DNA of 38,747 nt from Nostoc flagelliforme FACHB-838 (GCF_014698065.1 NZ_JACJSI010000064.1:1-38747), one strand, 5' to 3'; positions 23,071 through 32,723 are shown, numbered from the stretch's first letter. A program made the numbers and translations. Notes: generated by a model from the letters alone, not told the origin.

Positions 23071-24657
23071 TTAACTAACTACTGCTTCAGCTTTTTCCTT
23101 AACTAGCACATAAGGCGTTTCTGCACCTTGTGCCAAATATTCAGCTAGCTGACTTTCAATTTGATCGCGCACAATTTGGCGATACTCTAGAAAATGCTCG
23201 TTGTGGGCGCAAGCAGCGATGTAATGTTCAATAACTCCAGGGTTACGCTTGAGAATACTGAACAAATGATGCCAAAATTTCCAACGGGTTTCGCGTTTGA
23301 TTCCTTGTCGCCAAATTACAATCAGCAACGCTTTCACAACTACCCACTCTGGCATTTTCGCTGGCGCTTTCCAACTAGGTAAACCCATCATCAAGAAACA
23401 GCGATAGGTGCGATCTAAGTACAGTACTGGGTCGTATAAAGCACAAAATGCTTCAATATATTCTCGTGCAAGTTCTTCCAGAGGACGGGTGGGGAGGAAG
23501 TTCATCAATGTTGTTTGGTTGATGTTCCCATCTTGATTTTCCCGTAAGCGTCCTTCTTTTTTCAGGCGATGCCAAAGCGCGGTGTTAGGTAACGCTTGTA
23601 ACATGGCAAAGGTAGTTGAGGGAATTGCTGCTTGTTCAGCAAAGCGGACAATGCGATCGCCTGCGCCTGCTTTTTCGCCATCAAACCCGATAATAAACCC
23701 AGCCATTGGGCGTAATCCGGCTTTGATAATGGTTTCCACTGCCTCAGTTAAAGAACTGCGAGTATTTTGAAACTTCTTGGTCATTTGCAAGCTATCCTCA
23801 TCCGGTGTTTCGATTCCCAAAAACACCGCCGAGAAACCGCACTCAACCATCAACTCCAACATTTCTGCATCTTGTGCCAAGTCAATTGAAGCTTCAGTGT
23901 CAAATCGGAAAGGATATTTGTGTTCTGCCATCCAGACTTTTAACTCTTTGAGCAACAATTTCACATTTCGTTTGTTGCCAATAAAGTTATCATCTACCAT
24001 GAATACACCCCGCCGCCAACCCAATTCATAGAGGCAATCTAACTCTGCTAAAAGTTGTGCTGGGGTTTTGGTGCGTGGTTTGCGTCCGTAAAGAACAATA
24101 ATGTCACAAAATTCGCATTGGAAAGGACACCCACGCGAAAACTGCACTGACATCATGTCATAAGCATCCAATTCTAATAAATCAAAACGGGGTATTGGTG
24201 TGCTTGTGACATCAGGTTTTTCTGTGGCGCGGAAAGTGCCAGATGTGTCTCCCCGTTTAATTGCCTCAATAAACATGGGGAGAGTGATTTCTCCTTCATC
24301 CAGAATCAGAAAATCTGCGCCAACATTTTCAACTTCGTGAGGTACAGAGGTAGGGTAGGGGCCGCCAACTGCGACTAACTTGCCACGTTTTTTTGCTTCC
24401 TGAATTTGGTCAAGTAAATCTTGTTTCTGGACAATCATCGCAGAGAGGATTACTACATCTGCCCATGCCCATTCTTCTTCTGTTGCTGCACGGATGTTGC
24501 GATCTACCAGCTTGAATTCCCATTCTTGGGGCAGAATCGCTGCTACTGTTACTAAACCCAGAGGTGGTAATAAAACCTTGCGATTGACTAACTCTAAGAT
24601 TTTTTCATAAGACCAAAAGGTTTTAGGAAATATTGGATACACTAACAAGATTCGCAT
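23071..24657 (-). CDS. B12-binding-domain radical SAM protein (DUF4070 C-terminus)
   Basis: 528 aa. Residues 1 to about 135 form a cobalamin-binding Rossmann domain (MRILLVYPIFPKTFWSYEKI, VAVGGPYPTSVPHE, DEGEIT). The radical SAM barrel begins at FSRGCPFQCEFCDI, with cluster ligands Cys177, Cys181 and Cys184, and continues through VDDNFIGNKR and FLGIETPDEDSL. The C-terminal 160 aa resemble DUF4070. Members use S-adenosylmethionine and often cobalamin for methylation or ring chemistry, as in BchE or HpnJ relatives; the substrate is unknown. It starts with an ATG and a normal N-terminus. The next gene upstream (24852) is on the same strand, separated by a hairpin repeat. Confidence 0.9.
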   Translation of the reverse strand: MRILLVYPIFPKTFWSYEKILELVNRKVLLPPLGLVTVAAILPQEWEFKLVDRNIRAATEEEWAWADVVILSAMIVQKQDLLDQIQEAKKRGKLVAVGGPYPTSVPHEVENVGADFLILDEGEITLPMFIEAIKRGDTSGTFRATEKPDVTSTPIPRFDLLELDAYDMMSVQFSRGCPFQCEFCDIIVLYGRKPRTKTPAQLLAELDCLYELGWRRGVFMVDDNFIGNKRNVKLLLKELKVWMAEHKYPFRFDTEASIDLAQDAEMLELMVECGFSAVFLGIETPDEDSLQMTKKFQNTRSSLTEAVETIIKAGLRPMAGFIIGFDGEKAGAGDRIVRFAEQAAIPSTTFAMLQALPNTALWHRLKKEGRLRENQDGNINQTTLMNFLPTRPLEELAREYIEAFCALYDPVLYLDRTYRCFLMMGLPSWKAPAKMPEWVVVKALLIVIWRQGIKRETRWKFWHHLFSILKRNPGVIEHYIAACAHNEHFLEYRQIVRDQIESQLAEYLAQGAETPYVLVKEKAEAVVS

Positions 24658-24729
24658 GTAGTATCAATCCTCACACTTTGATTGTTATCCCACTCTAACG
24701 AAAATAAAGAGTTATTGACTTTTTATTAA

Positions 24730-24836
24730 AACCTCGTTTCCAGTTTATACCTGGAAATGCACCTGATTGGGCTGCTGTCGCAAGTCAAAAGGCGGTAGCC
24801 CTCCCATTAGGTATTCCCAGTTTGACTGAGAACAAG
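24730..24836. repeat. Dispersed hairpin repeat, copy 2 (CTCGTTT...ACAAG family)
   Basis: The left arm AACCTCGTTTCCAGTTTATA at 24730 pairs imperfectly with the right arm ending CAGTTTGACTGAGAACAAGAC at about 24836. Size and arm sequence match the element at 4442-4550, with a different centre. Confidence 0.65.
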
Positions 24837-24851
24837 ACAAAGAGTTACTGG

Positions 24852-25811
24852 CTATTTATCGGCACGTTTAACGCCACTAATTTTTAAAACATCACTCATA
24901 GTTGCACAATAATTTGGTAAGCCGAAACTATCAGGATTGATAAATTTTTCATAAGTGAAATGCCGATATTTCATGCAAAACCGATCCCAAGCGGCCATCT
25001 GAATACGGAACAAAATAATAATCAAATTAGCCAATGCTATAGATATGGGAATGCGAAAGTAAATCTTTTTGCCCAAATAAGCACAAACCTCTTTCACTGC
25101 TTGATTAGCAGTTAACGGCGCTTGACCTAAAACAAGCCGACGTAGTTGATCATTTTTGACAGGATGATCAATTAAATATCGCACAACAGTGGCAATATCT
25201 CGTCCGTGGATAAAGTGAAAACTGCCATCTGCTTCTAGAAAGCGAATCAAATTAATATATTTTGTAACTTCTGGAATGCCAGATGTGACAGCAGAATAAG
25301 GTTTATTCGCATCACCGCCGAACACTACAGTAGGAAATACTGTGGTAATTTTAGATGCGATCGCTAATTTTTCTTTTTTCTCTAAGCACTCATATTTAGA
25401 ACGGATGTAATCTGTGCCAATTTCCCCTGCTTCTTTTAATGGTTGATTGTAACGATCCAAAACGCTAGCTGTCGAAAAATAAATTACCTGTTGGCAACGT
25501 TCTGGATCTAGCAGTTCGAGCAACTCTATAGTCTTGACGACATTAATATCAAATGTCTCATCACCACCCCAAGCTGTGGCTGTGAGTACTGCTGTATCAA
25601 TTGTGGATAGTAAATCGGCAAACTGGCGAATATTTTGCATCTCGCCTTGCAAAACGTTGATACCTGAACGTGCCTTGGTATCAACTTGCAGTTTGCTTGG
25701 GTTCCTAACTAGTAGATACAGTTCGTGATCTGTTTCTTTAATTAAAGCTTCTGTTAAATAATGACCCACACAACCACTTGCACCAGTCACTAAAATCCGT
25801 TTCTGGCTCAT
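24852..25811 (-). CDS. NAD(P)-dependent epimerase/dehydratase (extended SDR)
   Basis: 319 aa. The N-terminal ILVTGASGCVGHYLTEALI is the TGxxGxxG dinucleotide site; YFSTASVLDRY and DYIRSKYECLEKK give the Ser and Tyr-x3-Lys catalytic set (YIRSK). FHFIHGRDIATVVRYLI is the usual substrate-domain motif. The C-terminal 80 aa contain a hydrophobic segment (IALANLIIILFRIQMAAW) that could associate with membrane, as in some NDUFA9-like or sterol/terpenoid dehydrogenases. The substrate is unknown. It lies between the radical SAM gene and hemE on the same strand, though spacers of 167-194 bp carry repeats. Confidence 0.85.
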   Translation of the reverse strand: MSQKRILVTGASGCVGHYLTEALIKETDHELYLLVRNPSKLQVDTKARSGINVLQGEMQNIRQFADLLSTIDTAVLTATAWGGDETFDINVVKTIELLELLDPERCQQVIYFSTASVLDRYNQPLKEAGEIGTDYIRSKYECLEKKEKLAIASKITTVFPTVVFGGDANKPYSAVTSGIPEVTKYINLIRFLEADGSFHFIHGRDIATVVRYLIDHPVKNDQLRRLVLGQAPLTANQAVKEVCAYLGKKIYFRIPISIALANLIIILFRIQMAAWDRFCMKYRHFTYEKFINPDSFGLPNYCATMSDVLKISGVKRADK

Positions 25812-25828
25812 AGAGAATTTTTCAAAAT

Positions 25829-25978
25829 TTAGGAGTTAAAACTAAAGAGTTAAGAATAAAGTTAAAAGTTCCAAATTGGAGTTAAAAATAAAGTTAGGAG
25901 TTGCAAGTGAGGAGTTAAGAATAAAAGATAACTTTGCACCTCGCAACTAATAACTTTATAGTTTATAACTCCTCACTC
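25829..25978. repeat. AT-rich degenerate repeats (GGAGTTAA / TAACTCC)
   Basis: Several GGAGTTAAAAATAAAG-type units on the left face TAACTCCTCACTCTTAACCC-type units on the right, so the spacer between the epimerase and hemE can fold back on itself. The right end reaches the hemE stop codon region. Confidence 0.55.
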
Positions 25979-27040
25979 TTAACCCTTAACTCCTGCAAGA
26001 TTCAGTTCCTTTGCGGTTTCAAAGAAGAAAGCGACATTTTCTTCAGGAGTTTCTGGTAAGACACCGTGACCAAGATTAAGAATGTGACCCCAATTGCCAG
26101 CTTTGCGAACGGTATCGAGAATGCGATCGCGGATAAACTCTTTAGAGCCGAATAGCACGCCTGGGTCAAGATTTCCTTGAACTTTGACTTGCTTACCCAA
26201 TCTGGCTCGTGCGTCTGCCATATCTACTGCCCAATCTACACTGACAATATCAGCGCCAGATTGTGCCATTCTTTCCAACACACCTGCACTACCGCTAACT
26301 AACAAAATCAAAGGTGTATCCGGGTGGGTTTGCTTGACTTGCTGAAAAACTCGCTGCTGATAGGGGAGAGCAAAGGTGTCATAATCTTGAGGACTCAATT
26401 GACCCGCCCAAGAATCGAACATTTGCACAACTTGAGCACCACAGTCAATTTGATAGCGGGCATAAATGGCGATCGCATCTGCTAATTTAGCTAACAGTTG
26501 ATGCAATATCGTCGGATCTGAGAATGCCATGTTTTTGATGATGGAATAGGTTTTAGAACCTTTTCCTTCCACGGCATAAGCTGCTAACGTCCACGGCGCA
26601 CCCACAAAGCCCAACACCGTTGATTTATCGCTTACTTCCGAACGTAGCGCTTGCAAAATCGTTTTGATAAATGGCAGAGCTGCTTCTGGTTCTAAAGGAC
26701 GCAGAAGCTCAATTTGTTCTTGAGTGCGGAGGGGCGACTGAATGATTGGCCCTTTACCTTCAGCGATATCCATCTCAATGCCCAAACCAGGCAATGGGGT
26801 GACAATATCAGAAAATAAAATTACTCCATCTGGTTGGAAGGCTCTCCACGGTTGCAAGGAAACTTCAATTGCTACCTCTGGAATTTCGGAGCGATCACGA
26901 AATGAAGGATACTTATCTCTTAAATCTCGATATGCTTTCATATATCGTCCCGCTTGTCGCATCATCCATACAGGAGGACGATCTACTACTTCACCACGAG
27001 CAGCCCTTAACAGATGAGGAGTCGTTGAATAAACACCCAT
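25979..27040 (-). CDS. hemE: Uroporphyrinogen III decarboxylase
   Basis: 353 aa, normal length. It removes four carboxyl groups from uroporphyrinogen III to give coproporphyrinogen III, shared by haem, chlorophyll and phycobilin synthesis. Family signatures are PPVWMMRQAGRYMKAYR (22-38), FSDIVTPLPGLG with the catalytic Asp78, GFVGAPWTLAAY and LNLGHGVLPETPEENV. The ATG at 27040 gives the usual MGVYSTTPHLLRAARGE start. Upstream is a 221-bp gap to a divergent membrane-protein gene, which should contain its promoter. Confidence 0.97.
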   Translation of the reverse strand: MGVYSTTPHLLRAARGEVVDRPPVWMMRQAGRYMKAYRDLRDKYPSFRDRSEIPEVAIEVSLQPWRAFQPDGVILFSDIVTPLPGLGIEMDIAEGKGPIIQSPLRTQEQIELLRPLEPEAALPFIKTILQALRSEVSDKSTVLGFVGAPWTLAAYAVEGKGSKTYSIIKNMAFSDPTILHQLLAKLADAIAIYARYQIDCGAQVVQMFDSWAGQLSPQDYDTFALPYQQRVFQQVKQTHPDTPLILLVSGSAGVLERMAQSGADIVSVDWAVDMADARARLGKQVKVQGNLDPGVLFGSKEFIRDRILDTVRKAGNWGHILNLGHGVLPETPEENVAFFFETAKELNLAGVKG

Positions 27041-27261
27041 TTATCACTTCATCCTAAGTCACAATTTTTATGCCACTGTTTAGCTTATCATTCCGGGATT
27101 ACGCTTTATTAGCAAGTTGTCAGCAAAAGCCCTAATCTCTTTACACCAAAGGGAAATCGGGTCGGGAATGGGATAAAACAAGAATTAACAAAGAAAGTGG
27201 AATATAAAAGAATTTCGTTACTCTTTTGTGTTGTATCCACTCTCTACTCCCCTAACTTCTT

Positions 27262-27999
27262 ATGCAAACTGACTCTAACAGTCCCGAACATCTTGCATCT
27301 GCTAATAATGAGCCTAATCTAGGAAAGTTTTTGATTCCGCGATCGCAGCGACAGAGGTTCTTTATTCAGTTTACCTTAATGACCCTCATCGGATGGGTTG
27401 TCGGTGGTGTTGCCAGTATCGCCTTAGAGAAAATTATTCTTCAAAGTCTCTCACCTAGCGTCGCTATCCAACCGCAAGCATGGGGTATTTTAGTCAGAAG
27501 TTTCAGTAACGTTGTTTTTGCTGTGATTTTCGCCGCTGACCAGAGCCTTGTTCTTTACCGATATTTACCGGGTTTGCAGTGGTTATTTGCTACTACTGTC
27601 GGTTGGCTGATTGCCAATGGTGTTTCTACAGGCTGGATTAACTACATTTCGACCATTGCCTCATCATCACCTGAAGAAACGTTTATTTTCGGATTTTTGT
27701 CTGCGATCGCATATATTATTTCTGGTATTTGGCTAGGTATTTGCCAATGGCTAGTATTGAGGCGATATACAGCAGACATTTGGTGGTGGAATTTTCTACC
27801 TTCAATGTCTTTTTTCTTGATCACTATTTTGGTTTGGTTGCTTTTTCTTATACAAAATTTGATTCCAGAAACCTACCGAACTCCCATACTATATTGGAGT
27901 GGGCAAGGACTGACAGCAGTAATTTTAGGAGCTATACCAGCAATTGGCTTGTGTACATTAAAAAGAAATTTACATCGCAAAACTGAAGTTTCTCCCTGA
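27262..27999 (+). CDS. Polytopic membrane protein of unknown function
   Basis: 245 aa with about six membrane helices after a soluble N-terminus of about 34 aa (helices roughly at 36-58, 75-92, 104-122, 142-165, 176-198 and 213-232). GICQWLVLRRY resembles a motif common in cyanobacterial membrane proteins of unknown role. There are no enzyme or transporter motifs. It is divergent from hemE and followed 28 bp later by a short remnant gene on the same strand. Confidence 0.7.
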   Translation: MQTDSNSPEHLASANNEPNLGKFLIPRSQRQRFFIQFTLMTLIGWVVGGVASIALEKIILQSLSPSVAIQPQAWGILVRSFSNVVFAVIFAADQSLVLYRYLPGLQWLFATTVGWLIANGVSTGWINYISTIASSSPEETFIFGFLSAIAYIISGIWLGICQWLVLRRYTADIWWWNFLPSMSFFLITILVWLLFLIQNLIPETYRTPILYWSGQGLTAVILGAIPAIGLCTLKRNLHRKTEVSP

Positions 28000-28027
28000 C
28001 TTTTGTCGATATATTTCATTAATTTTA

Positions 28028-28294
28028 ATGTTTATGACTCGCCCGCGCCTTCTCCAACCCGGTCAAAGTTATAAATTTAGTAAGTATTTTGAATTACCAT
28101 ATACCCCAGCAGACATCTTGGCGGAACTAGGATGTAGTTACGAACGCGCATCGCTACAACTACCAAAATATTCAGGCGTAATTGACTATTTAGAGTTTTT
28201 GCAGCGTTACTTACGGCGCAATATCATGCGCGTAAATCCTATCAGTGAAGCTGCAAAACGTGAAGTTTTAATTGCTATCCCAAATAGTTTCTAA
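28028..28294 (+). pseudogene. N-terminal remnant of a larger cyanobacterial protein
   Basis: 88 aa: MFMTRPRLLQPGQSYKFSKY, ADILAELGCSYERASLQLPK, YLRRNIMRVNPISEAAKREV. I recognise this pattern as the start of longer cyanobacterial proteins of the type-I-restriction-R-N-terminal-like kind, which continue after a TARREFLIAP-like motif. Here the frame ends five residues after that point (LIAIPNSF), inside the 3' end of the converging solute-binding-protein gene (27-bp overlap). It is most simply a gene whose rest was deleted when the neighbouring gene was joined to it. The assignment is from memory and uncertain. Confidence 0.5.
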
Positions 28295-29587
28295 ACGCTC
28301 TTGTGCTGTCTTGAGCGCTTTTTCAGGAGACTCACCCAACAATGTAGCCTCAATAGCTCGACCAAGACTGTCAGAAAGACGGCTATATCCAGCAATAATC
28401 GGTCGAGCGCCAGCCAGAGGAGCTTGTTCCATAAACACTTTTAACCAAGGTTTTTGGTTCATGAATTGCTGATAAGCTTCACTTTGAGCAGCTTTAAGAT
28501 TAACTGGTAAAAAACCAGTGCCGATACTCCATTCTTTTTGGAATTCTTCACTCAAAACATACTCTAAAAACTTGAGCGCGGCTTGCTCTCTCGCTGGTGT
28601 AGTCTTCATCACATACAGATTTCCGCCACCTGTCACCGTAGCTTGACCAACATTTGCAGGTATGGGAAATGCGTCGTAATCAACTGTAGATTTAGTGATA
28701 TAAGTCCAAGGTCCCGTAATTTGCATAGCAACGCGACCCGCTATAAAAGCATCCTCTTCATAACCCCGTTCTGGAGAAGAAAGCGTTGCTGAACCATCTT
28801 TTAATAGCTGCTGCCAAAATTGTAAGGCTTTCAGCGCTCCAGCATTTGTTAAATCTGGTCGATTATTTGTTAGTACTTCTCCGCCAGCGCTCAATAAAAA
28901 AGGAAACCAGCTAAAAACAGTCCATTCTCCCTTTCCTAAAGGCAGTACAATTCCGTACTGTTCTGGTCGGTTGTCGCCATTACTATCTATGGTCAATTTT
29001 TTGGCAACTTGCCTTAATTCTTCCCAAGTCTTAGGCAATTGCGTAATTCCCGCAGCTTCAAAAAGCTTAGGTCTATAAAAAATGCCTATATTGCTAGTGT
29101 ACAGTGGGGCTGACCAAAGATGACCATCTAATTGCAATTCTTCAAGTAAGTTAGGACTGATTTCTGACTTTAGTGGCAATTTGTCCAACCAATCTTCTAA
29201 AGGTATAATTGCCCTTAAATCTGCCAACTGACCTGTAATTTGCGGATAGAATGCCAGGATATCTGGAGGCACATTACCCACAACTGCTGTTAATATTTTC
29301 GGCAAGTGGGGTTGAGCTAAAAAGACAGATTCTACCTGGACATCAGGATGAGTCTGATTAAATTTGTCTACCAGTTTTTCAAACACATCCCGATTAGCGG
29401 GGGGATTAATTGCTTGCCATAGGGTCAAATGGATTACTCCATCATCCTTCTGTCCTATTCCCTGACAACCAGATAAAAATATAAGAAACGAACTCAGGAG
29501 AATCCCTACAAGTAACATCTGCCAAACAGAAGTAATAACCCGGCGAAAATAATGGCTTATTTGGGATAGAAAAAGGATAATCTTCAT
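28268..29587 (-). CDS. ABC transporter extracellular solute-binding lipoprotein, sugar type
   Basis: 439 aa, family-1 solute-binding protein (UgpB/MalE-like). The N-terminus has an extended signal region, then a hydrophobic stretch ending in the lipobox LSGC with Cys41 as the lipid anchor, so the mature protein is tethered in the periplasm. Family features are VIHLTLWQAINPP, VDKFNQTHPDVQVE, YTSNIGIFYRPKLFEAAGI, LPKTWEELRQVAKKLT and VAMQITGPWTY. It probably binds a sugar, polyol or glycerol phosphate derivative. No permease or ATPase gene is in the window, so it must work with components encoded elsewhere. It lies 18 bp downstream of the glycosyltransferase gene on the same strand. Confidence 0.9.
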   Translation of the reverse strand: MKIILFLSQISHYFRRVITSVWQMLLVGILLSSFLIFLSGCQGIGQKDDGVIHLTLWQAINPPANRDVFEKLVDKFNQTHPDVQVESVFLAQPHLPKILTAVVGNVPPDILAFYPQITGQLADLRAIIPLEDWLDKLPLKSEISPNLLEELQLDGHLWSAPLYTSNIGIFYRPKLFEAAGITQLPKTWEELRQVAKKLTIDSNGDNRPEQYGIVLPLGKGEWTVFSWFPFLLSAGGEVLTNNRPDLTNAGALKALQFWQQLLKDGSATLSSPERGYEEDAFIAGRVAMQITGPWTYITKSTVDYDAFPIPANVGQATVTGGGNLYVMKTTPAREQAALKFLEYVLSEEFQKEWSIGTGFLPVNLKAAQSEAYQQFMNQKPWLKVFMEQAPLAGARPIIAGYSRLSDSLGRAIEATLLGESPEKALKTAQERLETIWDSN

Positions 29588-29605
29588 ACCAGGTAGTTAA
29601 TCAGA

Positions 29606-30259
29606 TTAAGAAATATTTTCCAAAACACTTTTGGTAATACTAGTTTCTGCTCTAGTGTAAATATAGGTTTCGGGTTCGGTTACTTTTTCAGTTCTGAAGA
29701 TTTTTGCCGCACGATACCAAAAGTCTGTATCCTCTCCATAAGCAATATCATTAAACCCTTTTACCTCAAAAAATACCTGTCTCTTGCCAAAAAATGTTGG
29801 GCCTAAAACACATTCTCGGAGATTAATTTTTTTCCCTGGTTGAAAATAATCTGCGACCAAAATCTCTTCTTCGGCTGCGAATCCACCTTCAATCAAATCA
29901 ATTTCTGGATTAGCTTTCATATATTCAATTCGCGCATCCAGATGATTGGCTTTATAAGCATCATCACTATCGAGGAATGTTATGTATTTGCCGAAAGATG
30001 CTTGAATACCAGTATTTTTAGCATACCATAGCTTCCTGTTTTGATGTTTCAAATAGCGGATATTTTCAAATTGTTGAATATAAGGATTGACAATTTCAAA
30101 AGTATTATCCTGGCTGCCGTCATCAACTATAATCAGTTCCCAATCTTTAAAACTTTGAGCAATAACACTATCAATGCAATTGTTTAAATATTTTGCCCGA
30201 TTGTAAGTGCAGAGGATAATTGATACTTCATGATTGAAATCAAAAACTACAGTTTCCAT
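29606..30259 (-). CDS. Family 2 glycosyltransferase
   Basis: 217 aa, GT-A fold. The N-terminal VSIILCTYNRAKYLNNCIDS, ELIIVDDGSQDNT and YITFLDSDDAYK (DxD-type metal site in LDSDD) are standard. The C-terminal GEDTDFWYRAAK matches the ED acceptor/catalytic base region. It lacks membrane helices and should act at the cytoplasmic face, transferring a sugar from a nucleotide donor to a glycan. The neighbouring GT4 pseudogene and methyltransferase suggest a surface-polysaccharide setting. Confidence 0.9.
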   Translation of the reverse strand: METVVFDFNHEVSIILCTYNRAKYLNNCIDSVIAQSFKDWELIIVDDGSQDNTFEIVNPYIQQFENIRYLKHQNRKLWYAKNTGIQASFGKYITFLDSDDAYKANHLDARIEYMKANPEIDLIEGGFAAEEEILVADYFQPGKKINLRECVLGPTFFGKRQVFFEVKGFNDIAYGEDTDFWYRAAKIFRTEKVTEPETYIYTRAETSITKSVLENIS

Positions 30260-30388
30260 TGTTAAATCATTATCGTATTGTTAACACAAAAATCCCACTA
30301 ACAAAAGAAGGATTTTTAATTATTTATGAGTAAAGCATTAAGTTGTTTTTAACACAAAAAAGTTATGAACATTCTGATAAAATACTCC

Positions 30389-31354
30389 TTAACTATGTAA
30401 GCTTATAAATTCGTGCATAATATCATTATAATTATAAATTGTCCGTTTACAATCAAAATTATCTCGGACATATTCTAAAATTTGTGGGCGATAATATTGG
30501 TTTTTGTCAATCATCTCGCTAATTGTAGCGTTAACAATTTTTTGAGCTTCTGGAGTGGCATCAGTTAAAATATTATCTGGCAAAACTCTAATGAATTCTT
30601 TGTGATGCAAATTGGCACTAGCAGATTCGGAAATAACTATACATAAACCTGCCGCCATTGCTTCTAATACTACGAGTGGTGCAACTTCTCCTTCACTAAT
30701 TAAAACTAAACAGCTCTAATCTGTGAGACGAAAATAAACTTGTTCTAAGCTCCATACACCTAAATATTTTGTCGTTGTTCCTTCAACAAAATCAGGATCA
30801 TCTAGAGGGCCAACAAAATCTATTCCAATCTTTCCATCTATGATTTTTGCCAGTAATTTCTGCTGTTTTCTTGGTTGAATCCAACCTAAACAAATAGCTT
30901 TATTATTACCTTTAGCTTGGAAATTTACTTTCTGAGTATCAATACCGTTCACTTGCACTGAGATGTAGCCAGAATAGCCTGAATTCAAAAGAAAATCTTT
31001 TGTTAAATGAGAAAGGGCAATTATGCCAGGTGCAGCAAAATAATGTTGAAATGCTTCTCTAAATTCTTCATTCCATTTATTTGTTTTAAACAAATAACCA
31101 TCATGGCAGGTAAAACAATACTTTTGTTTAAACTTTCGATTAAAATCGCTGACAAAACTGTAGGCGTGTAAATGCACAAAGTCATAATTATTATTAATAT
31201 GCTCTATAACTTTATTAACATCTTTATCGTTTAAAATATCGACTTGATGTCCAATTTTCTCTAAAAAACTTTTGGATTCATTTATCACAGTCAAAACAGA
31301 ATGTGATAATGGAGGCTCAGGGACATAACCCCAAGCGACAAGAGCAATTTTCAT
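30389..31354 (-). pseudogene. Family 4-type glycosyltransferase broken by an in-frame amber codon
   Basis: One continuous frame of 322 codons interrupted at codon 213 by TAG (30718-30716). Before the stop it has MKIALVAWGYVPEPPLSHSV, VHLHAYSFVSDFN, TCHDGYLFK, VNGIDTQKV and ICLGWIQPRKQQKLL. After it comes SCLVLISEGEVAPLVVLEAM, the E-x7-E donor-binding motif, then AAGLCIVISES. The frame is unbroken across the stop, so a single base change (TAT or TAC to TAG) explains it. The truncated 212-aa product would lack the nucleotide-sugar site. The ATG at 31354 has AGGAG about 10 nt upstream and is preferred over an in-frame ATG at 31375. It is preceded by the methyltransferase gene with a 27-bp gap. 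Confidence 0.88.
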
Positions 31355-31381
31355 AAAGAATTTCTCCTCACACATTTAGAT

Positions 31382-32488
31382 TTACTTTTCAGCCAAAATA
31401 CAAGTTGCAACAGGGTAATCTGGATGATAAGCGTCTAGTTCTTGTGATGTCAATTCTTCTACGGCTATTCCATGATAACTAGCTATTACAGTGCTAGGAT
31501 TGCCATAAACATACAACTTCTGTTGTGAGAAGTTTCTAAACATCCAGGCGAAAGCATCAGGTAAAGGTCGCCAATAATCAACAGGAGTCGCATGAACTCT
31601 AATCGCACTTGGTACCATTGCAAAACATTTACCACCAGGTTTTAGCCAAGTGTAAATGTTTTCCACCACTACCCAGGGAGCATAACAGTGTTCTAAGACG
31701 TTAAAAATTATCACTGAATCGAGAGATTCTGGTTTGATAACGGATACATCATGAGCATCCCCAACTATATCTACTCCTGGCCCGGCTTCTAAGTTGAGAA
31801 TTTGATATGATGCGCCTGGATTAATTTGATAAAAATCTTTATCTTTTGGTGTTCCTCCTATTTCCAAGATATTGCCACCGATTTGGGTTTGAATTTCTTT
31901 AAGAAATTTGCTGAGATAGTATCTATCGACAGGTTTACCTCTTGTCAATCCAAATGCTTGACAAATGGGAACTGCTTTTTTCAAGTCACCCCAATCTATT
32001 GAACCTGTCGCAGGAGATAAAAAACCAAGATTTTCTAGATGTTCTACTAATTTACGAAAATCTTCTATATTTTCAATAGATTCTAAATCATCTTTTAATT
32101 GGCATTGGGAAAATAATTGTGGCAAGACCTGGTAAGTTTCTCTACTTAAGGAACCAAGTTCAAATTGCATTTCTTTTTCGATAAAACTCCGAAATCCTTT
32201 ACCAAAAATTGTCAGGCTACCATCTGCTAAAAAAACTATAGCATCTTGAATAAGTTGTTCATGTTGAGCTAGTTCCTGAATAACTTTATCTGCTATGGAA
32301 GCTGATTGAACTTTTTGAAATATTTGGTAAGCTTTCTCTAATGAATGTCCGTGAACAAATATTTCTAGTATTATCAGCCACGATTTGGCTGGAACAATTT
32401 CTGCTGTTCGCTGACTCCAAGCGAAAATTGCATATAACTGTGAATCTTCAATCTTTAAGAAGGCGTTAGGCACATATTTTTTAGGCAT
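31382..32488 (-). CDS. SAM-dependent methyltransferase with extra N-terminal domain
   Basis: 368 aa. The C-terminal half is a class I methyltransferase: ILEIGGTPKDKDF (motif I), LNLEAGPGVDIVGDAHD (acidic post-II region), SVIIFNVLEHCYAPW and WLKPGGKCFAMVPS. The N-terminal roughly 190 aa are helical, with no recognised domain (FAWSQRTAEIVPAKSWLIIL, QIFQKVQSASIADKVIQELA), and resemble PqqD-like or winged-helix segments only loosely. The substrate is probably a sugar or lipid in surface glycan synthesis, judged from neighbours. It is the first gene of a likely operon with the glycosyltransferases. Confidence 0.78.
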   Translation of the reverse strand: MPKKYVPNAFLKIEDSQLYAIFAWSQRTAEIVPAKSWLIILEIFVHGHSLEKAYQIFQKVQSASIADKVIQELAQHEQLIQDAIVFLADGSLTIFGKGFRSFIEKEMQFELGSLSRETYQVLPQLFSQCQLKDDLESIENIEDFRKLVEHLENLGFLSPATGSIDWGDLKKAVPICQAFGLTRGKPVDRYYLSKFLKEIQTQIGGNILEIGGTPKDKDFYQINPGASYQILNLEAGPGVDIVGDAHDVSVIKPESLDSVIIFNVLEHCYAPWVVVENIYTWLKPGGKCFAMVPSAIRVHATPVDYWRPLPDAFAWMFRNFSQQKLYVYGNPSTVIASYHGIAVEELTSQELDAYHPDYPVATCILAEK

Positions 32489-32698
32489 ACAAGTAAATCA
32501 ATGAAAAATTTTTAGTAAGGAAGATCACTTAGGCATTATAAGCTATTTTTGAATCTATCTATAAATGGCAGTCCACAGATTATGCAGAGAAGCTTTTTTC
32601 CTTTTATAGAGTAAATCTAGTACGGCTTGGCGATGATTCATATTTAGTAAAAGACTGCCAAAGCAATGCTACCGCTTATTTCTACTACACAATAACCA

Positions 32699-32723
32699 TG
32701 CGTAGCTTACCGCCGTAGGCATC
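32699..32723. repeat. Dispersed GATGCCTACGGCGG-type repeat fragment
   Basis: The reverse strand reads GATGCCTACGGCGGTAAGC then TACGCA. It is related to the fragment at 36531-36559, and such GC-rich islands in AT-rich spacers are common in Nostoc genomes. Confidence 0.5.

Noticed and set aside
30716..30718. Amber codon read as a non-standard amino acid
   Set aside because: No pyrrolysine-type context or known recoding in this glycosyltransferase family; a nonsense mutation or sequencing error is simpler.
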